Shown: positions 53,918-63,739, counted from the stretch's first letter. The stretch is DNA of 64,000 nucleotides from CAZZNY01 sp964655935 (GCA_964655935.1 CAZZNY010000001.1:856486-920485); one strand, 5' to 3'. The notes: generated from the sequence alone by a model not told the origin. Numbers and translations are program-made.

Positions 53918-55189
53918 TTAAAATCATGATGCCCGTGCTTGTTGGCTGATTTGTTTGTCAGAAAGTGCGATATTATACATTTTTACATCATCTATTACAC
54001 CATTATAATAGCCTCATCATGTGAGTTTTTTCCATGCCCCAATAATTAAATTACCAGATCAGGTTCGCATATCAATGTTTCATTTTTTTTCTACAACCAT
54101 TTTCCCATTTAAATACAATTTAACGCTATTTTTACTGGTTACTCCAGTAAGTTGGTAATACTGATTGGTTGCGTAATAAAAGCGATGAAGGGTAGATATC
54201 GGACTACCGGCTGTATCAACCGTGTAGGATTGTATGCTGGGGCTTGTATAAGCAACATCGTTTGTTATGTATAGACCATAGTTATAGTCTGGTGTTAAAC
54301 TAAAAGCTGTTTTCTCGATTAAAAATACACCTCTTTGATCTACGCTTGTATGAAAAACTATACTTAGGGTGTATTCTTTTATATTATCTAATGAATTTGA
54401 GTTTTGAATTTCAAAATATTGACTGCTTCCACTGCTAAAAAATGTCCCACTTCAAATAAGTCATCCGGTTCATCAAATCACTATACCACCACTTCCAGTT
54501 CCATCATTCCCATTCCCAGAAAGATCAGCAAGCTTTGTTCCAGTGAGTGTTTCCATATCCCAGTATCAGACGAGTCAAGAATCATAGTCTTTAAGACTCA
54601 GTGATTTCTTTGGAGTACATCCTACAGGATTTGAGAGTGTATTAGTTCCTTTATCAAGAACAAAACAATTATTCGGATCAAAGAGTGTGCTTCCTGATGA
54701 AACAAAGAGAGAAGGAAGAGAAGGATCAAAAGTATAGTTTCATCGAAGAGATGGAGTGACGGTAGAGGCAGCATATGCAGTATCTATTCCGATGGGAGAG
54801 ATATTTCTAGAAAGAGGATTTTCTAGTTCTGCGAGTACTTGGTAGTATTGTCCATTCCCAAGGATAGAATATCTATATTCTTTTCCTGTAAGAACATCTT
54901 TTACATTACTCGAGAGTCTTGGAAGAATAGAATTATTAATAGTTCCTTGAGTAACTGTAGTGGTTCATCCAGTAAGAGCTACTCCATTTACTGGAAGAGG
55001 AAGGGTTCATCTTTCGATACTGAGTAATTCTAATCCTTTTGATATATTTGCGACATCTTCAGTTCTTACACTATCTCTTGCACTACTTGAATATCATTGG
55101 AATGACAAAAAAGAAATCGTTCCAAGAATCGAGAGTATAGTTATTACTACGATGAGTTCGACGAGAGTGAAGGCAGATTTTTTGTGCAT
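53918..55189 (-). CDS. Type IV pilin-like protein with C-terminal LamG domain, paralogue 3
   Basis: A 423-residue member of the same family. MHKKSAFTLVELIVVITILSILG is the class III signal; GYSSSARDSVRTEDVANISKGLELL follows as in paralogue 2. The middle differs (LPLPVNGVALTGGTTTVTQG). A Gly-rich stretch precedes GTFFSSGSSQYFEIQNS, the first LamG strand. YQLTGVTSKNSVKLYLNGKMV and GVIDDVKMYNIALSDKQI complete the fold. A hairpin lies directly ahead of its ATG, as for paralogue 1. Confidence 0.82.
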
Positions 55190-55221
55190 AAAAAAATGAG
55201 CGATTATTATTTCGCTCATTT
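55190..55221 (-). promoter_or_regulatory. Terminator-like hairpin abutting the pilin-3 start codon
   Basis: On the minus strand AAATGAGCGA pairs with TCGCTCATTT and is followed by T-run then ATG. It stands between infB and the pilin pair and matches the arrangement at 46119-46150. Confidence 0.7.
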
Positions 55222-55246
55222 TAGCTGAGTTTTCTAAAAAATCAAT

Positions 55247-57835
55247 TTACTTTCTTTGTACCGTCTTGTAGAATTCAAGAACATCACCTACTTCAATTCG
55301 TGAATCTCATTTAAACGCTATACCACAATCTTCGCCTGAATTCACTTCATTTACATCCATAACTCATGACTTCAGAGAAAGAACTTCTCCACTACCCGCT
55401 TTTCTGTTTTCACGAATCACACGAACTTTTGAACGATTTTCTATTTTTCCTGAAGTAACTGCAAGACCGATAACGAGTCTATCTTTCCCCGTAAAGAATA
55501 TGGCTTTTACTTTTGCTTCTCCGAGATCTACATCGTCATGTTTGATATCGATCATACCTGTGATAAGAGATTCTACTCGTTCGAGGATATGGTAGATAAC
55601 TTTTTTATTGATGAATTCAATCTTAGAATTTGTGAGCATGTGTCGAGCTTGTCCAACCGTACCAACATTATAACCGATCAAGATTGCTTGAGAATTACCT
55701 GCCATGAGTACATCGGAATCATTTACTTCTCCGACTCCCGCATGGATCAGCTGAACTTGCGTTTCTGGAGTAGAAAGCTTTAAGAGTGCATCTTTGATAG
55801 CCTCCAAGCTTCCGTTTGATTCTGCTTTTAGAACCACTTTCAAATGTTTCAAGCTTCCTGTTTTAATACGATTCAAGAGCATTTCAAGAGATGCGAGTTC
55901 GAATTTGTTCACACTCTTACTTTCTTTGAGAATCTGGAATTCTTGTGCTTTTTGTCGAGCGATCTCTGGATCAGCAACTACCTGGAGGATTTCTCCACCT
56001 TCAGCCACACAACTTAGACCAGATATAAGAACTGGTGTAGATGGTCCCACTTTTTCTACATTTTTTCCACGGAAATCTTTTATATGTCGAATTCGTCCAA
56101 AACCAGCACCACAAACGAAACAGTTTCCTTTTTCGAGTGAACCAGTATTTACGAGAACGGTTGCGATTGGTCCTTGTTTGGTATCAAGATGTGATTCGAT
56201 AACAGTCGCGATTCCAGGTCTATTTGGGTTTGCCTTGAGTTCGAGCATTTCTGCTGTCAAAAGAATCATCTCAAGAAGTGTCTCGATTCCAAGCCCAGTA
56301 TGAGCTGATACTGGAACCATGATGACGTCTCCACCCCAATCTTCGGGTTGAAGTCCTTGTTCTGACATTTGTGTACGAACGAGATCGAGATTGATTCCTG
56401 GTTTATCCATTTTATTCACTGCGACGATAATCGGAACTCCCGCTTCTTTCGCATGATTGATGGATTCTATAGTTTGTGGCTTCATACCTTCATCTCCGGC
56501 AACTACGATAACAGCAATATCTGTTAATTTCGCTCATCTAGCACGCATAATAGAGAATGCCTCATGTCCTGGAGTATCGAGGAAAGTTACCTTTTTACCA
56601 TCTCGTTCTACTTGGTATGCTCCGATTCTCTGAGTGATTCATCCTGCTTCTCCAGCGGCTACTTCAGTTTTTCGGATATAATCGAGGATGGAAGTCTTAC
56701 CATGATCGACATGTCCCATCACACTCACAATCGGTGAACGATAGACAAGAAGTGCTGGATCTTCATCTTTCAAAAGTTTGAGAATATTTCCTTCCAGAGC
56801 TCCTTCCATAGAAACATCCTTATTCTGTTCTCGACTTATCGTGATACCAAAAGTCTCTCCGAGAAGAAAACAAGTATCGAAATCTATCTTAGTATTCAGC
56901 GTAACGAGAATTCCATTCTTCATACATTCCCCGATAATCTTCGTTAGTGGAACTCAGATTTTGTCTGAAAATTCTTTTACATTCAAAAAAGCTGGAATAG
57001 AAACAGTTTGTCCGGTTCGATCTGTCAAAGTTTGTTTTACGTCTTCGATGTTTTTTTCTTGTTTTTTGAGAAGGCCCGCCTTCTTGTTTCGTCGGAATGT
57101 TCCATCATCTTCTTCCTCATGTCGGTGTGGCTTGAATCCTTTCTTTGAAACAGCATATTTTTTTGCAGCAAAGTCGAGCTCGTTTTGGGTATCTTTTCGT
57201 TTTTTATCACCACCCTTTGAAAACCCTCCTCGTGCACCATTGAAAGATCCTGGTTTGTTTTGTGAATTTGGTTGACTTACCCATCTTTTTTCTCCTCCAG
57301 CAGCTGGTGCATCTGTCGCTACTGGTCTACGAACGAGTACGATTGGTGTTACAGAATTTGATCGAGAAACAAGCTTGGCACCCTCGTGTCGTGGAGCTTC
57401 TTTTATAGTTGATGCTTGAGACCCAGTATCTTCATTTTTTGGTTCTGATTTTGAATCACCAAAAAATATTGCTCGTGGAGCCTGTGGTCGAACTTTTGGC
57501 TTTTGCACAGAAAATTCCGGTGACTGTGGAGCCTGTTTTACAGGAGCTTCTTCAGGTTTTGGTTTATAGACTAGTTTCGGTTGATATACCGCTTTTGGTT
57601 GCTGATATACGACTTTTGGTTGTGGAATTACTTTTGGTTCTGCTCGCTCTATAATTTTTGCCTCCATAACAACTGGGGTAGCTTTTTTTTCTACCTCAAT
57701 TTCTTGAGCTGAAGGTTTTGCCTTCACTTTTATCTTCAACCCTTTTTTCGCAGTATCGTCTCCCTTATGCTCATCTGGAGCCGGAGTATGCGCACTATAG
57801 TAATCGTCTACAAATTCCTCTTGTGGCTTTGACAT
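55247..57835 (-). CDS. infB: Translation initiation factor IF-2
   Basis: An 862-residue IF-2. ATG 57835 ([16 protein letters not shown]) is chosen because a promoter lies in the longer open frame. Residues 1-270 are a low-complexity Lys/Pro/Ala-rich region with [20 protein letters not shown] repeats. The IF2 N-terminal domain leads to the GTPase: [18 protein letters not shown] (about 380), DTPGHEAF and [10 protein letters not shown]-terminal C1/C2 domains end with [21 protein letters not shown]-Gly codons are present throughout. Confidence 0.94.
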
Positions 57836-57868
57836 GAAAAAAATCCTATTAATAGAATAACAGACGAT

Positions 57869-57895
57869 AGTATATGGTTTTTTAAGAAAAGTCAA
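57869..57895 (-). promoter_or_regulatory. Promoter of infB
   Basis: On the minus strand TTGACT, 15-base spacer, TATACT, about 34 bases ahead of the chosen ATG. The short spacer lowers confidence. Confidence 0.5.
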
Positions 57896-57910
57896 AAGGA
57901 AGCGAGAAGA

Positions 57911-57945
57911 GTTACAAGGTTACATAGTTACAAGGTTACATGGCT
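57911..57945. repeat. TTACAAGG-type short tandem repeat, inverted copy at 58060-58095
   Basis: GTTACAAGGTTACATAGTTACAAGGTTAC here and TTTGTAACTATGTAACC...TTTGTAACTAT at 58060-58095 form an inverted pair that brackets a hairpin at 58012-58045 (AAAATCACTCT...AGAGTGATTTT, a likely terminator for peroxiredoxin). Similar units occur at 179-213, 2057-2075, 3937-3965 and 61074-61105. Confidence 0.7.
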
Positions 57946-58011
57946 ATAAGAAAATATTTGAAATATATTTCTAAAACAACAAACTCATTAAAAATAGCTG
58001 TTTTAGAAGCA

Positions 58012-58045
58012 AAAAATCACTCTCGTCTAAAAAACAAGAGTGATT
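58012..58045. terminator. Hairpin between peroxiredoxin and infB
   Basis: AAAATCACTCTCGTC... pairs with ...AAGAGTGATTTT. A/T-rich flanks on both sides. Confidence 0.6.
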
Positions 58046-58090
58046 TTCATGATTCTTACTTTGTAACTATGTAACCTCGTAACTTTGTAA

Positions 58091-58711
58091 CTATTTCAAT
58101 TGTCCCGCTACTTCACCCGCGATTTTTATAGAAGGTGTGAGTGTTTTATTTCCGAGCACCCATTTTGCTGGACAGGCCGTACCTGGATGTTCCGCCATAA
58201 ATTGAAGCGCTTCGATTTTTCGAAGAAGTTCGACACTGTTACGTCCGAGTGGACCAGAAGTTACTTCGATCGCACGAACTATTCCTTCTGGATCGATAAC
58301 AAATGTTCCTCGACCAGCTACTCCAGAATCATCATCGAGGAGATTATACTGATAAGCCGTCTCTCCGGTATGATCCGCGAGCATAAGGTATGGAAAATTT
58401 TCCATAAGTTTCTCGTGTCGAATCCATGCTCGATGAGAATAGGTTGTGTCAGTAGAAACCGCGAGAACAGTAACTTTAAGCCGATCAAATTCTGATTTTG
58501 CTTCCGCCATATCTTTAAGTTCTGTCGGACAAACAAAAGTGAAATCCGCTGGGTAATAGAATAAAACTACCCATTTTCCTGCAAGATCATCGAGCGAAAC
58601 GAGCGTCTCGTCGTCTTTCGAAGGATCATACGCCGGCAGAGAAAAGTGCGGCGCCTCCGTGTCAATCTTGACGAACGGAGAAATAAAATCATCGTTGCAA
58701 CATGCTGTCAT
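58091..58711 (-). CDS. 2-Cys peroxiredoxin (AhpC/Prx1 type)
   Basis: A 206-residue peroxiredoxin that reduces peroxides. The peroxidatic Cys is in PADFTFVCPTEL (about 60) and the resolving Cys in HPGTACPAKW (about 185). It has RGTFVIDPEGIVRAIEV, typical of the AhpC/Prx1 group. No AhpF or thioredoxin reductase gene is nearby. A -10 box TATACT lies about 60 bases upstream. No in-frame TGA. Confidence 0.93.
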   Translation of the reverse strand: MTACCNDDFISPFVKIDTEAPHFSLPAYDPSKDDETLVSLDDLAGKWVVLFYYPADFTFVCPTELKDMAEAKSEFDRLKVTVLAVSTDTTYSHRAWIRHEKLMENFPYLMLADHTGETAYQYNLLDDDSGVAGRGTFVIDPEGIVRAIEVTSGPLGRNSVELLRKIEALQFMAEHPGTACPAKWVLGNKTLTPSIKIAGEVAGQLK

Positions 58712-58828
58712 AAAAGTTTGGTATTAGGATATAGAAACTTCTTTTTGAGTAGTGTTTCTGAAACAAGTTCAGTATAACGCCATAAAAAGAGGCTCGGTCA
58801 TTGTATAGCATTTATTCATTTTTGAAAG

Positions 58829-58856
58829 TTGAAAAATAAATTTTTTTCAATATACT
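58829..58856 (+). promoter_or_regulatory. Promoter of the ABC ATPase gene
   Basis: TTGAAA, 16-base spacer, TATACT, 31 bases ahead of the ATG. Confidence 0.6.
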
Positions 58857-58887
58857 CGGTGCGCTTTTAAAATTATTATTCGAACCT

Positions 58888-59628
58888 ATGAAAGATCCTG
58901 TACACGCCATAAAAATCAGTCATCTCGAAAAATATCTTGATAAAAAACGCATTCTTCATGATGTCAGTCTTGATGTTTTCGAGGGTGAAATTTTCTGATT
59001 TCTCGGTCCAAATGGTGCCGGAAAAACCACAACGATGAAATGTGTTCTTGAACTTATTACTCTCGACGCAGGTTCTATCGAGATTTTCTGACACACCAGC
59101 CTCTCGACGGAAGCGAAGAAAATTATCGGATTTATGCCGGAAAACACCTATCTCTACAAATATCTTACCGGTCGAGAATTTCTCCGATTCAATGGAGAAT
59201 TCTTTAAAATGCCAACGCAAGTACTCGAAGAAAAGATAGAAGAACTCCTCGTAAAAGTCGGTCTTCACGAGGCGGGCGACAAGCTTCTCGCAAAATATTC
59301 CAAAGGAATGCTTCAGAGAATCGGTCTTGCCCAGGCTATCATTAATAATCCAAAAATTGTATTCCTCGATGAACCAATGAGTGGGCTCGATCCGATCGGA
59401 CGAAAAATGGTCAAAGACCTTATCTTGGATCTGAAAAAATCAGGAACTACCGTTTTCTTCAATACTCATATTCTCTCAGATGTAGAAAATATCTGTGATC
59501 GATTCGCTATCATTCATAAATGATGTATCGTCGCAAACGAAAGCGTAAAGGCCCTAAAAGAACCCCTCGAAGATTACTTCATCAAAAAAATCCAGGAAAA
59601 TAGTGAAGGAGGAATGGAGGTGAAATAG
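58888..59628 (+). CDS. ABC transporter ATP-binding protein (ABC-2 type)
   Basis: A 246-residue ATPase. Walker A is [17 protein letters not shown] (about 37-53), the Q-loop region [19 protein letters not shown], the signature [15 protein letters not shown] (C-motif as SKGM, about 135), Walker [18 protein letters not shown] and the switch His NTHILSDVE. The family exports drugs, lipids or polysaccharides with a separate permease, but no permease gene follows. Three TGA-Gly codons. Confidence 0.9.
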
Positions 59629-59744
59629 GAGATAGTCGAAAGTCTGTAAAATTCATAAAGTCTATAAAGTCGATATCTCGTCATTGCGAGGCACGAAGCA
59701 ATCTAAAAAGCAGAAAACATTTCCAAGAAACGGGAGAAAATGAG

Positions 59745-59866
59745 AGAGCTTGAGAGAGGAAACTGTTTGAGCAGCATGCAAGTCGTGCAGATGAAGAGCA
59801 AAAGCCATGTCTGCGAGTTTTTCCTCTTTCAAAACTTTTGGTACTTTTGGTTACAAAAGTATATAA
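59745..59866. repeat. Dispersed 120-bp repeat, copy 1 (second copy 62215-62338)
   Basis: Shared blocks: GAGAGCTTGAGAGAGGAAAC TGTTTGAGCAGC, a variable middle, then TCTGCGAGTTTTTCCTCTTTC and AAAACTTTTGGTACTTTTGG followed by TTACAAAAGTATATAAA. Noncoding in both places. A short CGTCATTGCGAGGCACGAAG repeat fragment lies just upstream (about 59688-59707). Confidence 0.8.
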
Positions 59867-59883
59867 ATAATTCCTCCTTAATC

Positions 59884-60480
59884 ATGGAAAAAACTAAAAT
59901 CATCTGAATCGACATCGACGACACCATCAGTAAGAGTTACGAACTTTTGGTAAATATTTTCAATCCACTCCTTGGGCTTTCTTTTCGTTACGAACAAATC
60001 ACCACGTATTATTTGAGTCAAGTTCCAGAATTGGCCCATATTCAGTTCGATTGGCACGCACTCTATCAAGATACTCTCAGTAATAAACACGATTTGTTTG
60101 AACCTATCGAATGAAGTTATGGCTGTCTTACAAAAATAAAAGAATCCTGAAGTTCCATCATTGCAATTACGGCTCGCCAACCAATTCATAAAAATAACAC
60201 AGAAATTTGGCTCCAAAATCATTTTACCTGATTGGTGGACGATGTTCATTTTCTAGGAACCATGGAAACTTATACGATCTCGAAAGCTGAAACCTGTAAA
60301 AATCTTTGAGTTGAATATATGGTCGAAGATAATATCGATCATTGTCTCGATCTCGCAAACCACGGCGTACGCACCTATCTCCTGGAACAACCATGGAATC
60401 GCTCGAGAGAAGAAAAACACCCGCTTATTACACGGGTGAAAAATTGGGAGGAACTAGCAATACATCTTGAGATGTGTTAA
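59884..60480 (+). CDS. HAD-superfamily phosphatase (5'-nucleotidase-like)
   Basis: A 198-residue HAD protein. Motif I is GIDIDDTIS (DxDxT, about 8-16), motif II AITARQPIH, and motif III/IV VEYMVEDNIDHCLDLAN. The layout resembles 5'(3')-deoxyribonucleotidase-like proteins (NT5C/YorS type). TGA encodes six or more Gly, including the one before motif I. It converges on the Nudix gene, and the two share a TTAA stop. Confidence 0.75.
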
Positions 60481-60938
60481 ATAATCCGTGTCTGTTTCGT
60501 AATGTGTCCATCAATATTAAATTCAAATCGATACTCCACTGTTTCTCCTTGAAGTACTCTCGGCAACCAAATAGCGTCATCTTCCCACATTTTCTCGTAT
60601 GGAATATCTGAAATATCAAACCATTGCGGTTTCATTTCTTCAGTTTCTTCAAATTCTCAAGAATACTCTTTTGCGACAAAAACCGTCATATCTTGATCCC
60701 AGTCAGGTTTGTCTGGAAAAATAAAATAGATGTGTCCATGATTTTCGAAATGTTCCGGAGAAATTTGAATTTTCGTCTCTTCGTAAAGCTCTCGAGAGGC
60801 TGCCTCTAAAATAGCCTCTCCCGCTTCAACCTTTCCTCCCGCACCATTAAATTTTCACACCCCAAAACCGCGTTTTTTCATACAGAGAAGAATCTGATTT
60901 TGTGGATTAAATACCAGGACAAGAGTGGTAGGTCGCAT
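60477..60938 (-). CDS. Nudix hydrolase (MutT/MTH1-like)
   Basis: A 153-residue Nudix protein, cleaving nucleoside diphosphate-linked substrates. The Nudix box is GGKVEAGEAILEAASRELYEET with GX5EX7REXXEE spacing; just before it GVGKFNGAGGK, one Gly from TGA, resembles human MTH1 and suggests oxidised purine nucleotide sanitising. Its stop codon overlaps that of the HAD gene in TTAA (60477-60480). Confidence 0.88.
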
Positions 60939-61032
60939 AAATGAAGAATTTATCAAAATACTGAAATCCAGAATATCTAAAGATCAACTAAAATCAATTG
61001 TTTTAAAAAGAAAACATTTTAAATCGGTAGGG

Positions 61033-61060
61033 TTGTCAAATAAGACAAAACAAATATACT
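61033..61060 (+). promoter_or_regulatory. Promoter of mnmA
   Basis: TTGTCA, 16-base spacer, TATACT, 49 bases ahead of the ATG; a TTTGTAACTACGTAAC repeat fills the leader. Confidence 0.65.
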
Positions 61061-61109
61061 ACCCCTATTCTAGGCAACTTTGTAACTACGTAACTTTGTA
61101 ACTATCCCC

Positions 61110-62162
61110 ATGACCAAAAAACGTGTTCTCGTCTGATTATCTGGAGGTGTCGACTCTGCCGTCGCTGCCTATCTTTTGTTGCAACAAGGATATGAAGTCA
61201 CGGGTGGCTTTATGATCAATTACCTCGCAGACGATGGAAACTGTCCGACTCGTACGGATCTCGATGAAGCCAAGAAAGTCGCTGATTTTCTCGGAATTCA
61301 GTTGTTTACATTTGATTTCACCGTCGAATACGAAAAACTTATTATGGATTATATTTTCGAGTGATATCGAAAGGGGATCACTCCAAATCCCGATGTTCTC
61401 TGTAATTCGCTCGTAAAATTCGATCTTTTTTTGAAGGAAGCTATCTCATATGGATTTGATTATGTCGCGACTGGACACTATGCGAGAATAGAAAAAGATA
61501 CTGCTGGAATCTGTCACTTACTCAAAGGAAACGATCCAAACAAAGATCAATCCTACTTTCTCGCAGGGCTGAATCAAGAACAGCTCTCTCGAAGTCTCTT
61601 TCCGATCGGAGATATTCCGAAGCCAGAAGTACGAAAAATCGCCCTTGACGCGAAGCTCCCAAATGCGACTCGTAAAGATTCACAAGGACTCTGTTTTATC
61701 GGTAAAGTAGACATGAAGGATTTTCTTGCGCAGAAAATAGCCAAAAAACCAGGCGACATTCTCGACACAAGCGGAAAAAAGGTTGGCGAACATGACGGAG
61801 CTTACTTCTATACCATCGGTCAGAGAAAATGAATCAAAATCTGAGGATGACCCGCGCTCTTCGTGGTTAAAAAAGATGTCGATAAAAATGTCGTAATTGT
61901 CTGAGATGAGTCTGATCTCGATCTTTATTCCGATAGGCTCTTCGCACGAGAATGGCACTGGATATGAGAATCAAGAGCTTTACCATTCGACGCGAAAGCA
62001 AAAATTCGCTACCGACAAGCTGACCAAGATGTCAAACTCACAAACGCCGGAGATAATCGACTCGAAGCTATATTCCCAGACCGCCAACGTGCCATCACCT
62101 CGGGCCAGACTATCGCAGTGTATGATGGAGATGAACTTATTGGAAGTGGAACAATTGAATAG
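61110..62162 (+). CDS. mnmA: tRNA-specific 2-thiouridylase MnmA
   Basis: A 350-residue MnmA, which 2-thiolates the wobble uridine of tRNA-Lys/Glu/Gln. PP-loop [18 protein letters not shown] (about 6-23), then [15 protein letters not shown] with the first catalytic Cys (about 97), [17 protein letters not shown], and [16 protein letters not shown] with the second Cys (about 197). C-terminal beta-barrel has GGGPALFVV and [19 protein letters not shown]. Many TGA-Gly codons. Confidence 0.94.
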
Positions 62163-62214
62163 AAAGCTATAAAAAAATACCTACACACAAACACTTGCTA
62201 AAAATGGGAGACTT

Positions 62215-62338
62215 AAGAGAGCTTGAGAGAGGAAACTGTTTGAGCAGCTTGAGAGTCGTGCAAGTGCTGAGCATAAGCTACGTCTGCGAGTTTTTCCTCT
62301 TTCAAAACTTTTGGTACTTTTGGTTACAAAAGTATATA
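62215..62338. repeat. Dispersed 120-bp repeat, copy 2
   Basis: Second copy of the 59745-59866 element in the same orientation; the first and last thirds are almost identical and the centre differs. It starts 50 bases after the mnmA stop. 62339-62430 is plain AT-rich sequence. Confidence 0.8.
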
Positions 62339-62430
62339 AAATAAGAACCTATCTATTGCCTCAAAATAAAGCGTTTCCCAATACTAACAAGCCTATACAA
62401 GCAAAACCTATTTAACCCACGTATATTACA

Positions 62431-62673
62431 CAAAAAATCCCCTACTTGAATCAAGTAGGGGATTTTCATACACATCCGTAGCAGGGTAGTGCCACTATTT
62501 TTATTTCGGTCCTCGTAAAGAGTCCGAATCGCCTACAGAAGGAGCCAATGGCTCAAAAGACGATTGGTGATGTCGGTCCGGTATACCAAGGTATACCATA
62601 GGCACACGACAAAGCATGTGAGCTTGTAGAAAAAAAATTGTGTGGCGTGTACACCGCTTGCGACAGGTGTGCA
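62431..62673 (-). ncRNA. Candidate structured RNA of unknown family, about 240 nt
   Basis: The minus strand has a promoter (TTGAAT 62702-62707, 16-base spacer, TATACT 62680-62685), then about 200 bases without a credible ORF, then a terminator (AAAATCCCCTACTTGA/TCAAGTAGGGGATTTTTT, 62431-62466). Inside are self-pairing parts: ACACC-N9-GGTGT near the 5' end, the palindrome GGTATACC-TT-GGTATACC, and CGGACTCTTTACGAGGACCG. Local GC is above the flanking level. The hallmarks of tmRNA, RNase P RNA and SRP RNA were sought and not found; 6S-like or lineage-specific RNA remain open. Confidence 0.5.
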
Positions 62674-62715
62674 AAGGGAAGTATAGTGATTTTTAGCAAA
62701 AATTCAATTAAAATT

Positions 62716-62997
62716 CTACAATATTTTCGATAACATCCACTTTTTAACTTCGTCCAAAATTGTAGTTGAAACTTTCCAGTTTCTTGAGACCTCAATTATA
62801 AATAATTTATCATTGGGATCTAAATAACTGATCAAGCCATCATATATTTGTGTTGGTGATTTTGATGTTTCCACAAAGAAACAAGATTCAAGTGGTTTTG
62901 CCCAATTATAATTACTTGTGATAGCATTAATAAGATTTGTATAATCACGTATAGTGGAAGGTCATACCAGATCGTATGAAACTAAATAAACAGACAT
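62716..62997 (-). CDS. SinR/Cas2-like small protein, 93 aa
   Basis: MSVYLVSYDLVGPSTIRDY...LINAI, then NWAKPLESCFFVETSKSPTQIYDGL and DPNDKLFIIEVSRNW. The pattern of an opening YLVSYDL strand, a Ser-rich strand and a closing D.LFI.EV strand fits the ferredoxin-like fold of SinR-family and Cas2-like proteins. No CRISPR array or cas1 is present, so a CRISPR role is not supported. One TGA-Gly codon. Confidence 0.6.
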
Positions 62998-63025
62998 AAT
63001 AGTATAATATTAAAATGTAAAAATT

Positions 63026-63135
63026 TTGCATTTGCTTCAGAAAATCATATACTATTACTACAATCTCCATTGTAAATAGGTAGTATGCAAAAGCTCCAAG
63101 AAACAAAAGCGTTTTTCGGAGCTTTTATTTTGTGT
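63026..63135 (+). ncRNA. Possible small RNA cassette
   Basis: TTGCAT (63026-63031), 16-base spacer, TATACT (63048-63053), then about 30 bases and a hairpin, AAAAGCTCC...GGAGCTTTT (63088-63127), ending T-rich. The transcript would be about 70 nt. No ORF. Alternatively the terminator belongs to nothing and the promoter to a remnant gene. Confidence 0.4.
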
Positions 63136-63556
63136 GAAATATTCGATCCATAGTTCTATGTGTTAGTGATATATAACTATATAATACTTTTAATCAAAGT
63201 TAATCAAATTAATATATATTTTTCGTATATACGGGGTATATATGAGCCATAATATTTAATGGAATCTACAATCAAATTTTAAATTTAATACAAGAAAATG
63301 TTATAATGGAAGTCTATTATAGGTTTTGAATTAATATTTTCCATTTAAAAACCCCTATTAGGGGAAAAATAATTCATCTGGTTTATAGATATAAATATTC
63401 TTGTTGTTATTTACTGCGATAGAGGATTATTTGTAATAATTTACTATTATCATATTTATATGATACAAAAAAACTTTATTATTCCAAATAAAGTTTTTTT
63501 GTTGATTTCTTTTTTAGTAATGATATTGAGTTTTAAATATGAGTATTATAAATAAC
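63136..63556. other. AT-rich gene-free stretch with hairpins
   Basis: No ORF of note. It contains a TATAAT at 63302-63307 followed by a small hairpin AACCCCTATTAGGGG (about 63350-63366), and a terminator-like ACTTTATT-ATTCC-AATAAAGT with T-run (63467-63502). These may be further short transcripts or degraded sequence. Confidence 0.45.
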
Positions 63557-63557
63557 T

Positions 63558-63597
63558 AAAAACTCCATTACACAAAAGTGTAATGGAGTTTTTTTAA
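63558..63597. terminator. Terminator downstream of the tRNA cluster
   Basis: AAAACTCCATTACAC pairs with GTGTAATGGAGTTTT around AAAA; A- and T-runs flank it, so it can end the minus-strand rRNA-tRNA transcript. Confidence 0.8.
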
Positions 63598-63606
63598 ATT
63601 TTTCAA

Positions 63607-63683
63607 TGGTGGGTGATATTGGATTCGAACCAATGACCCTCTGCTTGTAAGGCAGATGCTCTCGCCAACTGAGCTAATCACCC
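63607..63683 (-). tRNA. tRNA-Val (UAC)
   Basis: Acceptor GGGTGAT pairs with ATCACCC, anticodon loop CTTACAA, T-loop TTCGAAT, encoded CCA. Confidence 0.93.
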
Positions 63684-63739
63684 AAAGTGTGATGATGATG
63701 TGACCTTCCGAAATTCCCAAATAGTGGTGGATATATAAA

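Noticed and set aside
62431..62673. tmRNA, RNase P RNA or SRP RNA identity
   Set aside because: No tRNA-like CCA end or tag frame, no GAGGAAAGUCC/ACAGAA pair, and no GGAA-loop SRP hairpin could be found.
62553..62795. An 80-aa minus-strand ORF over the RNA candidate
   Set aside because: Composition is unlike coding neighbours, it spans a promoter and stable stems, and it overlaps the real 93-aa ORF.
62716..62997. A CRISPR-Cas locus suggested by the Cas2-like fold
   Set aside because: No cas1, effector or direct-repeat array is present in the window.
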